A stretch of DNA of 64,000 nucleotides from Cellvibrio mixtus subsp. mixtus J3-8. GTDB lineage: Bacteria > Pseudomonadota > Gammaproteobacteria > Pseudomonadales > Cellvibrionaceae. The DNA lies in NCBI RefSeq assembly GCF_000766945.1, contig NZ_KN266208.1, positions 98,604-162,603 of the forward strand, in the 5' to 3' direction. The stretch's first letter is position 1. Each line of letters opens with the position of its first letter. The notes beneath the pieces are model-generated. The model did not search any database and had not been told where the DNA came from. It saw only the letters and a program-made list of their open reading frames with translations. Position numbers and translations under genes: made by a program. Below, in pieces: positions 1 through 8,588 of this stretch.

Positions 1-771
1 AGCAGCATGCACATGATAAGTATCAATAATAATTCCGCACCAACTATTTGCATCTTCCAATGCTGCACCAACCACACCTGGTTCGCGACCAGTTGTTGGG
101 CGCATTGCATTATACAAATGCGTAAAACCGGAAAGGCCTTCTTTCAATGCTGCCACTACATCTTCGTAGTGACCATCCGTATGACCAGCGCAAACTACAA
201 CGCCCGCAGAGGTCAATTGTTTAATTTGGCCAACGTCTGCATGCTCAGGCGCAAGTGTCAGCATCACTTTAAATTTGTGTTGTGCTTTTACCGAAGCAAC
301 CAGCCAATCAATATCAGCTTGCTCCATTTTGCGAATGTAACGTTCATTGTGCGCGCCACGTCGTGCCATATCAAAAAATGGCCCTTCCACGTGCACACCC
401 AATACACCTTTCAATCCTGCTGCAACGGCATCAGCAATAGCGCGCACACCCGCTTGATGAACTTCACGGGTATCACTAATTAACGTGGGTAATAATGAAG
501 TAGTACCGGTAGGACGATGGCCATCCAACATTGTCCTGATGGCGGAAACACTAGTGTCGTTAGTAAAAAATGCACCGCCACCACCATTAACTTGCAGGTC
601 AATAAAACCGGGCGCCAGTACACCACCATTTAATTGAATACGCGCAATACCGTCCGGCAGATTTTCTGCAGAAACCAGCGCCTCAATTACTTCGCCATTA
701 ATGATTAATGCCCGATTATCCAGAAATTCTTCGCCGGTAAAAATTCGTGCCCCGACTAACGCTTGTTTCAT
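1..771 (-). CDS. nagA: N-acetylglucosamine-6-phosphate deacetylase, C-terminus cut by window edge
   Basis: This cytoplasmic enzyme removes the acetyl group from GlcNAc-6-P to give glucosamine-6-P, the product needed after NagK. The open frame starts at ATG 771 and runs uninterrupted off the left edge, so about 257 codons are visible of the usual 380 or so. Seen motifs are the N-terminal AP-GFIDLQVNG block, HVEGPFF near residue 129 with the metal-ligand Glu, CAGHTDG near 195 and THLYNAM near 217, each with a metal or substrate His, and GREPGVVGAA near 228. It is the last visible gene of the nagK-nagP-nagX-nagA unit and begins 54 bases after nagX. NagB or a regulator may follow outside the window. 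Confidence 0.95.
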   Translation of the reverse strand, partial: MKQALVGARIFTGEEFLDNRALIINGEVIEALVSAENLPDGIARIQLNGGVLAPGFIDLQVNGGGGAFFTNDTSVSAIRTMLDGHRPTGTTSLLPTLISDTREVHQAGVRAIADAVAAGLKGVLGVHVEGPFFDMARRGAHNERYIRKMEQADIDWLVASVKAQHKFKVMLTLAPEHADVGQIKQLTSAGVVVCAGHTDGHYEDVVAALKEGLSGFTHLYNAMRPTTGREPGVVGAALEDANSWCGIIIDTYHVHAA

Positions 772-825
772 AGCTATACCTATACAAACCACTGCTTACC
801 AGCTGCAAAAGACTACAACCAGTTT

Positions 826-1914
826 TTATAAACTGATAATGATATTACGCTTGTGTAATACCCAGGCAACAAACCACAAAATGGCAACCATCAGAATAGC
901 AAACAGGAAAGATGCAAAATAAGGATCCGCAAAATTACGGAACAAACCATAAAGTGCGCTATATGCGTTTTCGCTACCAACAGGGATTAAATACAAGGTA
1001 GTCGCTAACAAACCGGAAAGCACATAAATAAAGAGCGGGTTCTTACCGATAATTTCAAAAAAGTGGTACACAGGACGCGCGATATTAATTGCCGCTGATT
1101 GCTCGATTTTCACTAACAATAGCAATACCAAAATCGCCACACCACAAGTCAGCAATACAAATGGACTGGTCCATAATGATTTATTAATCGGGAATACAGT
1201 ACTCCAGGCTAGCGCTAATGCTATTAGCAGCAATGCCGACACAAATAATTTACTCAATGCTTTTTCTTTATTTTCACTCGTTAATAATACGCGAGTCGCT
1301 TCGAAGCCAATCAGCACATTCACGATAGAAGGAAAAGTACTTAAAATACCTTCGGGGTCAAATGGCATACCCTTACCCTGCCAGAGATGACTTGCGCCCA
1401 ACACTGACAAATCTACCTGGCGAACAATACTGTGCTCAAGGCTGTATGGATCAGCCACAAGATTAAGTAAACCCCAATAGCCAACCAGTAAAATCGCACT
1501 GATCACAACACGAGCAGTAAAACCAAAATACAAAATAATAAATGCAGCAAAACCGTAAGCAATTGCAATACGCTGCAACACACCCATGATGCGCCATTGA
1601 TCAAGGCTTTCATTGAATGGATAAGCTGCCAGCAGAACGCCGATTAAAAATAGCAACGCAACACGGCGCGCTATTTTCTTCGTTTGCGCTGCGGCATTTA
1701 ATTGGCTCAACCCACGCACTGCAAAGTACATTGCCGAGCCGACAATAAACATAAAGAAGGGAAATACAAAATCTGTGGGAGTTGCACCATGCCAATCAGC
1801 ATGCAATAACGGGCCGTATACAAATTCCCATGATCCTGGTGTATTTACCAGAATCATGAGCGCGAGGGTCAAACCACGCATTACATCCAAAGCTAAAAAA
1901 CGTTGCTTGACCAT
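826..1914 (-). CDS. nagX: NagX, HGSNAT/DUF5009-type inner-membrane acyltransferase-like protein
   Basis: This is a 362-residue polytopic membrane protein. It opens with RFLALDVMRGLTLALMILVN, the signature of the DUF5009/heparan-alpha-glucosaminide N-acetyltransferase family, followed by the family WHGATPTDFVFPFFMFIVG block and about ten hydrophobic segments. In GlcNAc clusters of Shewanella and Xanthomonas type this gene is called nagX. Its exact reaction is unsettled; a role in trans-membrane acetyl transfer or in handling GlcNAc is inferred from the family. It lies between nagP (52-base gap) and nagA (54-base gap) on the same strand, which supports co-transcription from the promoter upstream of nagK. 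Confidence 0.88.
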   Translation of the reverse strand: MVKQRFLALDVMRGLTLALMILVNTPGSWEFVYGPLLHADWHGATPTDFVFPFFMFIVGSAMYFAVRGLSQLNAAAQTKKIARRVALLFLIGVLLAAYPFNESLDQWRIMGVLQRIAIAYGFAAFIILYFGFTARVVISAILLVGYWGLLNLVADPYSLEHSIVRQVDLSVLGASHLWQGKGMPFDPEGILSTFPSIVNVLIGFEATRVLLTSENKEKALSKLFVSALLLIALALAWSTVFPINKSLWTSPFVLLTCGVAILVLLLLVKIEQSAAINIARPVYHFFEIIGKNPLFIYVLSGLLATTLYLIPVGSENAYSALYGLFRNFADPYFASFLFAILMVAILWFVAWVLHKRNIIISL

Positions 1915-1966
1915 CGGATACCTCGCAGGCGATAAAAATAAATCAGCAAATAACCCTGAAAAAAGA

Positions 1967-3271
1967 TTATTTCCAGCTGCGCAGTTTGTATCCTTTTGCT
2001 GCGTAATAAAGAATGAACAAATAACAGGGGGTCATCACGATGTAGGCCGTTTGACGATCCACCAGGTGAGAAACACCGCCGAGAATTAACGGGAATACTG
2101 CACCGCCGGCGATAGCCATAATCAAGAGCGCAGAACCGGTAGCGGTATATTTACCCAAACCACTCAACGCCAGAGGCCAAATCGCTGGCCATACGATGGC
2201 ATTAGCAAGGCCTAACAGTGCAATACACAAAATAGTATTGGGGATGGCAGGTGCGCCGGCAAATGCAAATAATGAAGAAATAGACGTTGATTCGTGGTTA
2301 CCAAATACAATGCTCAAACTTATTATCACGCCGAGAACCGCAGACACTAACAGCATATTTTGTTGAGAAATAATTCGCGGGATCAACAAAATCCCGAGGA
2401 TATAACCCACCACCATACACGACATAGTGATTGAGGTCAGAATACCGAAATTACTAAAACCGATACTGCGCCCATAAGAACCAATAGTATCGCCAGCGAT
2501 TACTTCAACACCAACATAAACAAATAATGCAATAACACCAAGAACCAGATTAGGGAATTGAAAGACTTCGCGTAGCGGCAATTTATCTTCTTTACTTTCT
2601 TCTGATTCCAAATCGGGAAGTGATGAAAACCTCACCAATATCGCAACAACACCAATAATAATTGCCATGTAGATATATGGCATGATCAGGTTATTTGCTA
2701 ACTGATCAATTTCCTCTGGTGTCGGTGTAGTACTGGTGTGAGCATTCATTCCGCCAAGAATCAATGCAGTGAAAACAATTGGTGCAACAATACCGGCAGA
2801 TTTATTTAAAATCCCCATAATACTAATACGGCGCGCCGCAGATTCTTCCGGCCCCATTTTTACAACATAGGGGTTTACCGCAGTTTGTACCAGGGTCTGG
2901 CCCGCACCCATAATAAATTGGGCGAGCAGGAACAATGCAAAGGATTGGGCTTTTGCTGCAGGAATGTAAAATAGCGCAGCCACTGACATAACACCTAAAC
3001 CTACGGCCATGCCATTTTTATAACCAATGCTGTTGATAAGCCAGGAAGAAGGTATTGAGAAAATACAAACAGAAAAATAAAAGCTGGACACAATCAGGTA
3101 CGCCTGAATTGGATTCAACTTCAAAATTAATTCCAGGTACGGCATCAACGACCCATTCAACCAGGTCACAAATCCGAAAATAAAGAAAAGCCCGGCAATC
3201 ATTGCCAGCGGAATGAACGAGTTCGAATACTTTTCCTGAATATTGGTAGCGGTCATAGTTTCACTATTCAT
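1967..3271 (-). CDS. nagP: GlcNAc:H+ symporter, FucP-family MFS
   Basis: A 434-residue MFS permease with about twelve membrane segments. The N-terminal stretch with FFIFGFVTWLNGSLMPYLE and the later GAGQTLVQTAVNPYV block mark it as the FucP/NagP branch of sugar:proton symporters. A cytoplasmic acidic loop (residues about 220-235, ESEESKEDK) separates the two halves. It would bring GlcNAc across the inner membrane unphosphorylated, which explains the presence of a dedicated kinase (nagK, 18 bases upstream) in place of a PTS system. The neighbourhood favours GlcNAc over fucose as substrate; a true fucP-like paralogue is present at 46257-47513. Start at ATG 3271; a second Met five codons in is possible. 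Confidence 0.92.
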   Translation of the reverse strand: MNSETMTATNIQEKYSNSFIPLAMIAGLFFIFGFVTWLNGSLMPYLELILKLNPIQAYLIVSSFYFSVCIFSIPSSWLINSIGYKNGMAVGLGVMSVAALFYIPAAKAQSFALFLLAQFIMGAGQTLVQTAVNPYVVKMGPEESAARRISIMGILNKSAGIVAPIVFTALILGGMNAHTSTTPTPEEIDQLANNLIMPYIYMAIIIGVVAILVRFSSLPDLESEESKEDKLPLREVFQFPNLVLGVIALFVYVGVEVIAGDTIGSYGRSIGFSNFGILTSITMSCMVVGYILGILLIPRIISQQNMLLVSAVLGVIISLSIVFGNHESTSISSLFAFAGAPAIPNTILCIALLGLANAIVWPAIWPLALSGLGKYTATGSALLIMAIAGGAVFPLILGGVSHLVDRQTAYIVMTPCYLFILYYAAKGYKLRSWK

Positions 3272-3289
3272 ATTATTGGTCGACTCTGG

Positions 3290-4216
3290 TTAAAGGGTAG
3301 CACTTAATTGATCATTGTTATTTTTTGCCGTCCTCAGAGCTTGCTTTGCAAAATAAACCGCTCCGAATTCCGGTTGGTAAAGTACTGGGGAGAGATTATC
3401 CGCCATGTCTTTGTCCATCCAGGGAATCAGACGCGGGGCCAAACCACCAATGATAGACATGCGTCCGGGGGTGGTAGCCCACAGCTTGCGAGCTACTCCA
3501 CTCATGTAGGCAGCTCCCTCCTTAACAATATTGATGGCAACTGCGTCGCCAGCATCAGCGGCATCCACCACAAAAATAGCGAATTTGGCGTAATCACCCT
3601 GCCGCGCACCAAACATACGATCCACAATCATCATGCCTTCGGCCTGCAAAAATTCGCCAATAGACTGACTTAGACTGGTTCGCGGACCTAAATCATCTGA
3701 TGCCAACAAAACCGCTTGAATAGCTTCCAGCCCCATCCAGGCACCACTGCCTTTGTCACCGATGGGAAAACCATGGCCGCCAATAAATAGGGATTCATTA
3801 TTTACAAATGAATAGCCACAAGAACCTGTACCGCAAATCATTACTGCGCCTTCATCACGATTGTGCGCACCCAGGCAAGCGATATGGAGATCAGTAGTGA
3901 GATGCATTTCTTTGAAAGGATGATCCCAAGCCGACATAACATCATAGAGGCTGGGAACATTTACGCCTGCAAGGCCGGCACCGGCAATTAATCCACTAAT
4001 GGCTGACGGAGGTAAACCTGCATCAATCAGCGCTAATTCAGCGGCAGTGCGTATGGAATCTTTGGCTTGTTGAACGCCCTGGAAAGGATTGGCTGGACCA
4101 CCGACACCAGTACCCAGTACTTGCAAATCTTCGGTCATTATACTGGCGCGACACTTGGTGCCTCCGCCATCAATTCCGATAAACAAGGTTTGCACGCCGG
4201 ATGGCAACTTCGCCAT
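3290..4216 (-). CDS. nagK: N-acetylglucosamine kinase, BadF/BadG/BcrA/BcrD ATPase fold
   Basis: A 308-residue cytoplasmic sugar kinase that would phosphorylate imported GlcNAc to GlcNAc-6-P for NagA. The phosphate-1 motif of the actin-like ATPase fold, GIDGGGTKCRAS, lies at residues 14-25 with Asp16. A second glycine-rich block, MICGTGSCGYSF, follows, then GGHGFPIGDKGSGAWMG, which is characteristic of BcrAD/BadFG-type GlcNAc and glucosamine kinases. A GAGG Shine-Dalgarno six bases before ATG 4216 fixes the start. It is the first gene of the nag unit and sits behind a 5' leader of about 240 bases that starts at the operator-embedded promoter near 4467-4495. Confidence 0.9.
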   Translation of the reverse strand: MAKLPSGVQTLFIGIDGGGTKCRASIMTEDLQVLGTGVGGPANPFQGVQQAKDSIRTAAELALIDAGLPPSAISGLIAGAGLAGVNVPSLYDVMSAWDHPFKEMHLTTDLHIACLGAHNRDEGAVMICGTGSCGYSFVNNESLFIGGHGFPIGDKGSGAWMGLEAIQAVLLASDDLGPRTSLSQSIGEFLQAEGMMIVDRMFGARQGDYAKFAIFVVDAADAGDAVAINIVKEGAAYMSGVARKLWATTPGRMSIIGGLAPRLIPWMDKDMADNLSPVLYQPEFGAVYFAKQALRTAKNNNDQLSATL

Positions 4217-4442
4217 GATCTACCTCTTAAGTTTCTTAGAGCTATACCTGGGTTCTAAAACACCAGAACCAGATACTTAAAATTCGTTGTTTTGGTGTAA
4301 AGCGTCCCGTGTTAATGGCGATCATAGCAGACTGTGAAAAAAGGTTAGTGCCCCACAGGACACTAACCACAAGACCACTACTACAGCTCTAGAGAACTCA
4401 TGCCCCATGATACTGAAACCAATAAGGAGAACTATCAGCTCC

Positions 4443-4465
4443 AGCTTGTCATCATCGGACAAGCT
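4443..4465 (-). repeat. Hairpin at the predicted 5' end of the nag mRNA
   Basis: The arms AGCTTGTC (4443-4450) and GACAAGCT (4458-4465) form a perfect 8-bp stem with a 7-base loop. It starts at about the predicted transcription start. It has no U-tract, so it is not an intrinsic terminator. It could protect the 5' end, or it could be an additional DNA-level protein site, because its half-site GACAA resembles half of the operator. Confidence 0.4.
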
Positions 4466-4466
4466 T

Positions 4467-4495
4467 AGGTTACGCACAGCGGACAACGTTGTCAA
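4467..4495 (-). promoter_or_regulatory. Promoter of the nagK-nagP-nagX-nagA unit
   Basis: On the minus strand a perfect TTGACA (-35, 4495-4490) is followed by exactly 17 bases and TAACCT (-10, 4472-4467). The -35 hexamer overlaps the GACAACGTTGTC palindrome, so repressor binding would block RNA polymerase directly. The predicted transcription start is near 4460. The -10 is weak, but the same arrangement recurs upstream of the TonB receptor and at 22593-22621. Confidence 0.65.
4482..4493. promoter_or_regulatory. NagR-type LacI-family operator (GACAACGTTGTC)
   Basis: A perfect 12-base palindrome with a central CG, the hallmark of LacI-family binding sites. It resembles the NagR boxes I recall for GlcNAc regulons of Xanthomonas and Alteromonadales (TGACARCGYTGTCA core). 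Identical cores occur at 11335 and 11371 and a permitted variant at 22608. No LacI-family gene lies in the window, so the regulator must be encoded elsewhere. Confidence 0.75.
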
Positions 4496-4673
4496 ACATT
4501 ATTAGCAAGTTACTTTAAGATTTATTAAGCGACGTTACGGAAACACACACTTCATCAAAAAAAGCTCGAAATACACCGGGTCGATAGAGAGATATCCGGG
4601 ATATAAACACGGAAAATTGATAGCACAATCACAAAGAAAACCCAGCCCTTTCCTGGAAGGCAAAAGCCTGTGT

Positions 4674-5396
4674 TTAAAAAGCTACAAATGAATTTACCGT
4701 TAATCGCCCTGTAACCGGGTTGTCATCAACACTCCGTTCCGGGTCGGTAATATATGGGGAATGTATCAGGCAGCTACGGTAAACAACCATCCGATTGTAT
4801 TTGGCATTTACCACTGAAATTTTTGTAAAGTACTTATCTGATTCCGTAAAATAGGCTGGCTTTAACTCCCGCGCTTCCAGTTCGGAAAAATACACACCAA
4901 TATAATCATTACTTCTCTCCGCAGTAACGATCTCAAAATTTGTAGCATTGTGGCGGTAAAACGCAGTACCGCCATGATGCTCATCGCACAAATATAAAAG
5001 CACTGCAAATTGGTTGTATGCACTGGTATCAAAGTGTGGCGTCAGCTGTATTTTCCCAAGATTTTCCGGTTTTATAGTTGTTAATGACATGCTGCAAACC
5101 GCCTTACGCAACGGCAGGTCGGCAGGAATGCCATATTCTTTCCTTATAATTGGCTCAATCAAATCCATTAACGCATGTGAATATGTCGATGGCGGAGTCA
5201 ACCTTAAACCGGGATATCCAGTCCCCGGCTTGGGAATAGGATACGGCTCAAATGGATTCTGCCTGGCAAATTCAACCAGATCCGATGGCTTTTTTAACAA
5301 ATCATCAATAATTAAAATTTTCTGTTTTTCTTCGCCAATCTGAACTGTATCAATAGATAGGTTTTCATTAAATATAGAAGCGTTGTTGATTGACAT
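4674..5396 (-). CDS. DUF6445 family protein with 2OG/Fe(II)-oxygenase-like motif
   Basis: A 240-residue protein without a signal peptide, recognised as the DUF6445 family that travels with tryptophan-halogenase-like genes beside TonB receptors. Its function is not established. In the sequence I see HFD at 121-123 (His-x-Asp), GGTAFYRH at 142-149, IHSPY with His212 and GRLTVNSF with Arg231. This order and spacing match the metal-binding triad and 2-oxoglutarate-binding Arg of Fe(II)/2OG dioxygenases, so an oxygenase role (for example hydroxylation of a protein or sugar target) is my inference. It is the last gene of the receptor-halogenase-halogenase unit, 109 bases after the preceding gene. 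Confidence 0.75.
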   Translation of the reverse strand: MSINNASIFNENLSIDTVQIGEEKQKILIIDDLLKKPSDLVEFARQNPFEPYPIPKPGTGYPGLRLTPPSTYSHALMDLIEPIIRKEYGIPADLPLRKAVCSMSLTTIKPENLGKIQLTPHFDTSAYNQFAVLLYLCDEHHGGTAFYRHNATNFEIVTAERSNDYIGVYFSELEARELKPAYFTESDKYFTKISVVNAKYNRMVVYRSCLIHSPYITDPERSVDDNPVTGRLTVNSFVAF

Positions 5397-5505
5397 TGTT
5401 TTGCCACTACTTTTGGAATTTAATTTTTAAAAACGATATCGACATAAATCAATCATCATTATCCCGGCTATTTTTCCCATGGCATCTTCCTTACGCCCAC
5501 ACCAA

Positions 5506-6996
5506 TTATATTAATTCATTGTGCTGTTTAAAATTTAATGCACAACGCCGAATAAAATCGGACAACTTTGCCATGTCATGCCGGGATTTATATTGTGTTT
5601 CCGGGTGTTCAGCCAGCGCAGGAAAAACCCCATAGCCAGCCAACAAACAAGCCCATGATTCCGCCTGATAACTTCCCTCCAAACCATAGGTGTGCATATC
5701 CTTAACAAAATTTTCTCCCTCTTTCCATAAGGCTAAAATTTTTCTCAATTTTTCAGGAAGAACCTGGTTGGCAGCATTATCACGCCAATAGTCCGTATCT
5801 TTTCGTTGATTCACTTTATAATGACAAACGATATAGTCCCTGACCCCATCAAACTTCGTATTAATTTCATTATTAAAATTACCAACGAACTGGTTGGTAA
5901 ATGATCCTTTCTCATAATAATTCATGAATCGGGTGATGGTTTCAAAAACCAAATGTAATGCGGTGGCTTCCAAAGGTTCAATGAATCCTTGAGACAAACC
6001 AACAGCCACACAATTTTTTTCCCAGTGCCTGTCAACTCGCCCGATTTTCATATTAAGGTGCCTCGCGTGGACTTCACTATCCAACGCCCCCAGGTGCTGC
6101 CTTAATTCAGTTTCCGCCTGATCAGATGAAAGATAATCAGCACTGTATACATAACCATTTCCAAAACGATTAGTTAGGGGAATTTTCCATGCCCAGCCAT
6201 TTGACAAAGCAGTTGCTGTTGTTTCAGGAGGAAGGATTTCTGTAATAGGACTCGGCATGACTACTGCGGCAGTGTTAAATAGATTTTCCTTAAAACTTTG
6301 AAAATTTACCTTTAGTGCGCCCTGCAAAAGCAAAGATTTAAAACCAGAACAATCAATAAAAAAATCTGCATCCAAAAAACTATCATCATCCAACCGGACT
6401 GAAGATAACTCACCGTTAGCACCCAGGATGACTTCTGTTAGAGTACCCTGGACTCTTTTTACATTCTTATGGAATGCCTTTTCAGCAAGAAATTGCCCTA
6501 ATAACGTAGAATCAAAATGATAGCCATAAGCCACATCAAACGGAAAGGATTCCGCCGGAATAGGGCCCAGGTTTTTTTTAGCCAAATAAGTTGCTAAAAA
6601 ATAATTATCAGGATGCACATTGGCATTATTACCCTGTATGCGCGCCCTGATACTGTTAAAAAAAACCGGGGTAGTAAAGCTATCGGTCTGAGACGGGAAA
6701 GGATGAAAATATTGCTCAAAACCAGGAATGAACGACCAATTTAAAAACGAAATTCCATTTTTATATGTCGCATTGCAAAAGGGCATCCACTCTGTCTCTG
6801 CAACACCAATAGCATCAAAAAAAACCTTTAACTGAGGTGTAGACCCCTCACCCACACCAATAATCCCTATTTCAGGGGACTCCAGTAAACAGATTTCCAT
6901 ATCGGTCCAGCGCGCTGCAATTAAATTTGCAGCCATCCAGCCCGCAGTCCCACCGCCAACAATAAGAATTTTTTTAGGTTTTTGGGAATTCATCAT
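5506..6996 (-). CDS. Flavin-dependent tryptophan-halogenase-like protein (second of pair)
   Basis: A 496-residue member of the PrnA/RebH-like halogenase family. Visible motifs are the FAD-binding GGGTAGWMAA at 14-23, GVGEGSTP at 47-54, Lys79 in NATYKNGISFLNW (the same number as the catalytic Lys of PrnA), the diagnostic WxWxIP as WAWKIP, and GFIEPLEAT containing the conserved Glu. All hallmark halogenase residues are therefore kept, but the substrate is unknown. Free tryptophan is unlikely given the context, a TonB receptor operon controlled by a GlcNAc-type operator. It would need reduced FAD from a separate reductase, which is not in the window. It starts two bases after the stop of the preceding halogenase gene, so it is certainly co-transcribed and probably translationally coupled. 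Confidence 0.85.
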   Translation of the reverse strand: MMNSQKPKKILIVGGGTAGWMAANLIAARWTDMEICLLESPEIGIIGVGEGSTPQLKVFFDAIGVAETEWMPFCNATYKNGISFLNWSFIPGFEQYFHPFPSQTDSFTTPVFFNSIRARIQGNNANVHPDNYFLATYLAKKNLGPIPAESFPFDVAYGYHFDSTLLGQFLAEKAFHKNVKRVQGTLTEVILGANGELSSVRLDDDSFLDADFFIDCSGFKSLLLQGALKVNFQSFKENLFNTAAVVMPSPITEILPPETTATALSNGWAWKIPLTNRFGNGYVYSADYLSSDQAETELRQHLGALDSEVHARHLNMKIGRVDRHWEKNCVAVGLSQGFIEPLEATALHLVFETITRFMNYYEKGSFTNQFVGNFNNEINTKFDGVRDYIVCHYKVNQRKDTDYWRDNAANQVLPEKLRKILALWKEGENFVKDMHTYGLEGSYQAESWACLLAGYGVFPALAEHPETQYKSRHDMAKLSDFIRRCALNFKQHNELI

Positions 6997-6998
6997 GT

Positions 6999-8525
6999 TT
7001 AGACCAACCGGGCCATATGTTGCTTTAATTTTTCAAGGTATACGCGATGATCTGGCAACTTGTCCTTCAACGTATTAAATTGCTGATTTTTATGGTTTAT
7101 ACATTGATTTATATACACATCAGTGTCACTCGCCGTTACCGGGTGCCTGGTCGGATATTTCATGCCGTATAAGATATAAAGATAATTATCCACGTCAAAC
7201 ACTTCAAATTTGCTAAAAAAATCTTGCCGTTCAGGAACCTGGGTTTTCCAAATATCCAAGCGCTGTTTAAGCTCATCAGATAATTGCGCACCTTCGGTGT
7301 TGTCCAGCCAGAATTGTGAATCACGCCTATCCGATAAAAAGTAATGCAATTGCACAAAATCAATAACCCTTTCCCATACATAGGTGAAAGTTGTATTAAA
7401 CCTGCGAGAAAAATTTTCTATCTGATCCTCTGTTTTTGGAAATCCTTTAGCCAGATATTCAGCAGCATAATCGGTCACTAAAATTGACGTTGCTTCTAAC
7501 GGTTCAACAAACCCCTGGGCCAAACCTAATGCAACGCAATTTTTTTCCCATAGTTTTTTCCTGTATCCAATGCGCATAGGTACTCGCCTGGGATTCATAT
7601 CCTCCAATTCAACACCAAGATATGAAGAGAAGGATGAAATAGCCTCAGATTCACTCATATGCGTATCAGAGTAAACAAAACCTACACCTCGCCGGTTGAG
7701 CAAGGCAATATCCCAAATCCAACCAGCCTTATGTGCAGTTGCAATAGTGAACGGCGGAATCGGTTGATTCTCACTAGGAATTTGAATTGCCAGAGCCGCG
7801 TTAGTAATAATTTGCGATGATTTATCGACTAAAGGAACAGCCAGTTCCTTGTCAATCAAGATCGAATGAAAACCACTGCAATCAACGTAAAAATCGAAAG
7901 CCAGCGTTTCCCCATCACTCGTCAATAAAGATAATATTTCGCCTTCTGCGCCTTTTGTTGCACATTCAATATTTGCAAGTTTATGAATTACACCAAACCT
8001 TTCTTGCGCATTTTTAGCAAGGAGTTTCGCAAACTTTACTGCATTTAAATGATATGCATAATTAAGTGGGCCCTGATAAGGCAAAGAGGAGATCAACTTG
8101 GGAGAAAGAAAATCATTGCATGCTTTTTCCTGTATGCCGACAAAGTCAGCATAGCTTTTCTGCATTCCACTATTTAGCCAAAGTGGAGCCCAATTTTCAT
8201 TATCGTTATAGGTGGGGTCAAATGGATGGTAATAATAATTTTCATCACCATGTTTTTTTGAGTCGAGCCAATTTACAAATTTTATGCCCTGCTTGAATGT
8301 AACATCGCAACAATCAATAAACTCAGCCTCAGAAATTTCGAAGCGAGCCAAAGTGGCACGTATGTGAGGAACAGTTCCCTCACCAACACCAATAATGGGA
8401 ACATTGGGGGATTCTATTAAGGTGATTTCATATCCAAATTGCGCGGATAACTCCACCCCCAAATGATTGGCAGCCAACCAACCTGCCGTACCACCACCAA
8501 TAATAGCTATTCGCTTTATCTGCAT
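6999..8525 (-). CDS. Flavin-dependent tryptophan-halogenase-like protein (first of pair)
   Basis: A 508-residue paralogue of its downstream neighbour. The FAD motif IGGGTAGWLAANH is at 9-21, Lys78 sits in DVTFKQGIKFVNW, and GFVEPLEAT is present. The signature WxWxIP reads WIWDIA, with the final Pro lost, so the active site may be altered. I place the start at ATG 8525 and not at the in-frame ATG 8588: the longer frame would translate the terminator hairpin at 8550-8580, and the family N-terminus begins with the FAD motif. It follows the TonB receptor gene across that terminator. The substrate is unknown; modification of the receptor, its ligand or a surface protein are all only possibilities. 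Confidence 0.83.
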   Translation of the reverse strand: MQIKRIAIIGGGTAGWLAANHLGVELSAQFGYEITLIESPNVPIIGVGEGTVPHIRATLARFEISEAEFIDCCDVTFKQGIKFVNWLDSKKHGDENYYYHPFDPTYNDNENWAPLWLNSGMQKSYADFVGIQEKACNDFLSPKLISSLPYQGPLNYAYHLNAVKFAKLLAKNAQERFGVIHKLANIECATKGAEGEILSLLTSDGETLAFDFYVDCSGFHSILIDKELAVPLVDKSSQIITNAALAIQIPSENQPIPPFTIATAHKAGWIWDIALLNRRGVGFVYSDTHMSESEAISSFSSYLGVELEDMNPRRVPMRIGYRKKLWEKNCVALGLAQGFVEPLEATSILVTDYAAEYLAKGFPKTEDQIENFSRRFNTTFTYVWERVIDFVQLHYFLSDRRDSQFWLDNTEGAQLSDELKQRLDIWKTQVPERQDFFSKFEVFDVDNYLYILYGMKYPTRHPVTASDTDVYINQCINHKNQQFNTLKDKLPDHRVYLEKLKQHMARLV

Positions 8526-8549
8526 GCTGTTCTCACAAATTTCAAACAA

Positions 8550-8580
8550 AAAAAAACCCAGCCGAAGCTGGGCTTTTTTG
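8550..8580 (-). terminator. Intrinsic terminator between receptor and halogenase genes
   Basis: CCCAGC (8557-8562) pairs with GCTGGG (8567-8572) around CGAA, which reads as a stable UUCG tetraloop on the minus strand, followed by a run of nine Ts on that strand. It begins nine bases after the receptor stop. Partial termination here would give much more receptor than halogenase from one promoter. Confidence 0.85.
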
Positions 8581-8588
8581 AGCATCAA

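Larger units (their letters stand above)
4217..4673. other. Intergenic region holding the nag operon control region
   Basis: There is no convincing coding sequence in these 457 bases. The part from about 4443 to 4495 carries the nagK promoter, the operator palindrome and a leader hairpin, annotated separately. The part from 4500 to 4673 is the AT-rich 3' flank of the DUF6445 gene; no strong terminator hairpin was seen in it, so transcription of the receptor/halogenase unit might continue toward nagK. Confidence 0.6.

Noticed and set aside
7-483. A 158-codon plus-strand frame at the left edge
   Set aside because: It is antisense to nagA, whose catalytic motifs are clear on the minus strand.
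1967-3271. nagP as a second L-fucose transporter
   Set aside because: It belongs to the same MFS family as FucP, but it lies 18 bases after nagK in a GlcNAc operon, and a closer FucP is present in the fucose cluster.
8526-8588. N-terminal extension of the first halogenase gene
   Set aside because: It would translate the terminator hairpin, and the FAD motif would lie too far from the N-terminus for the family.
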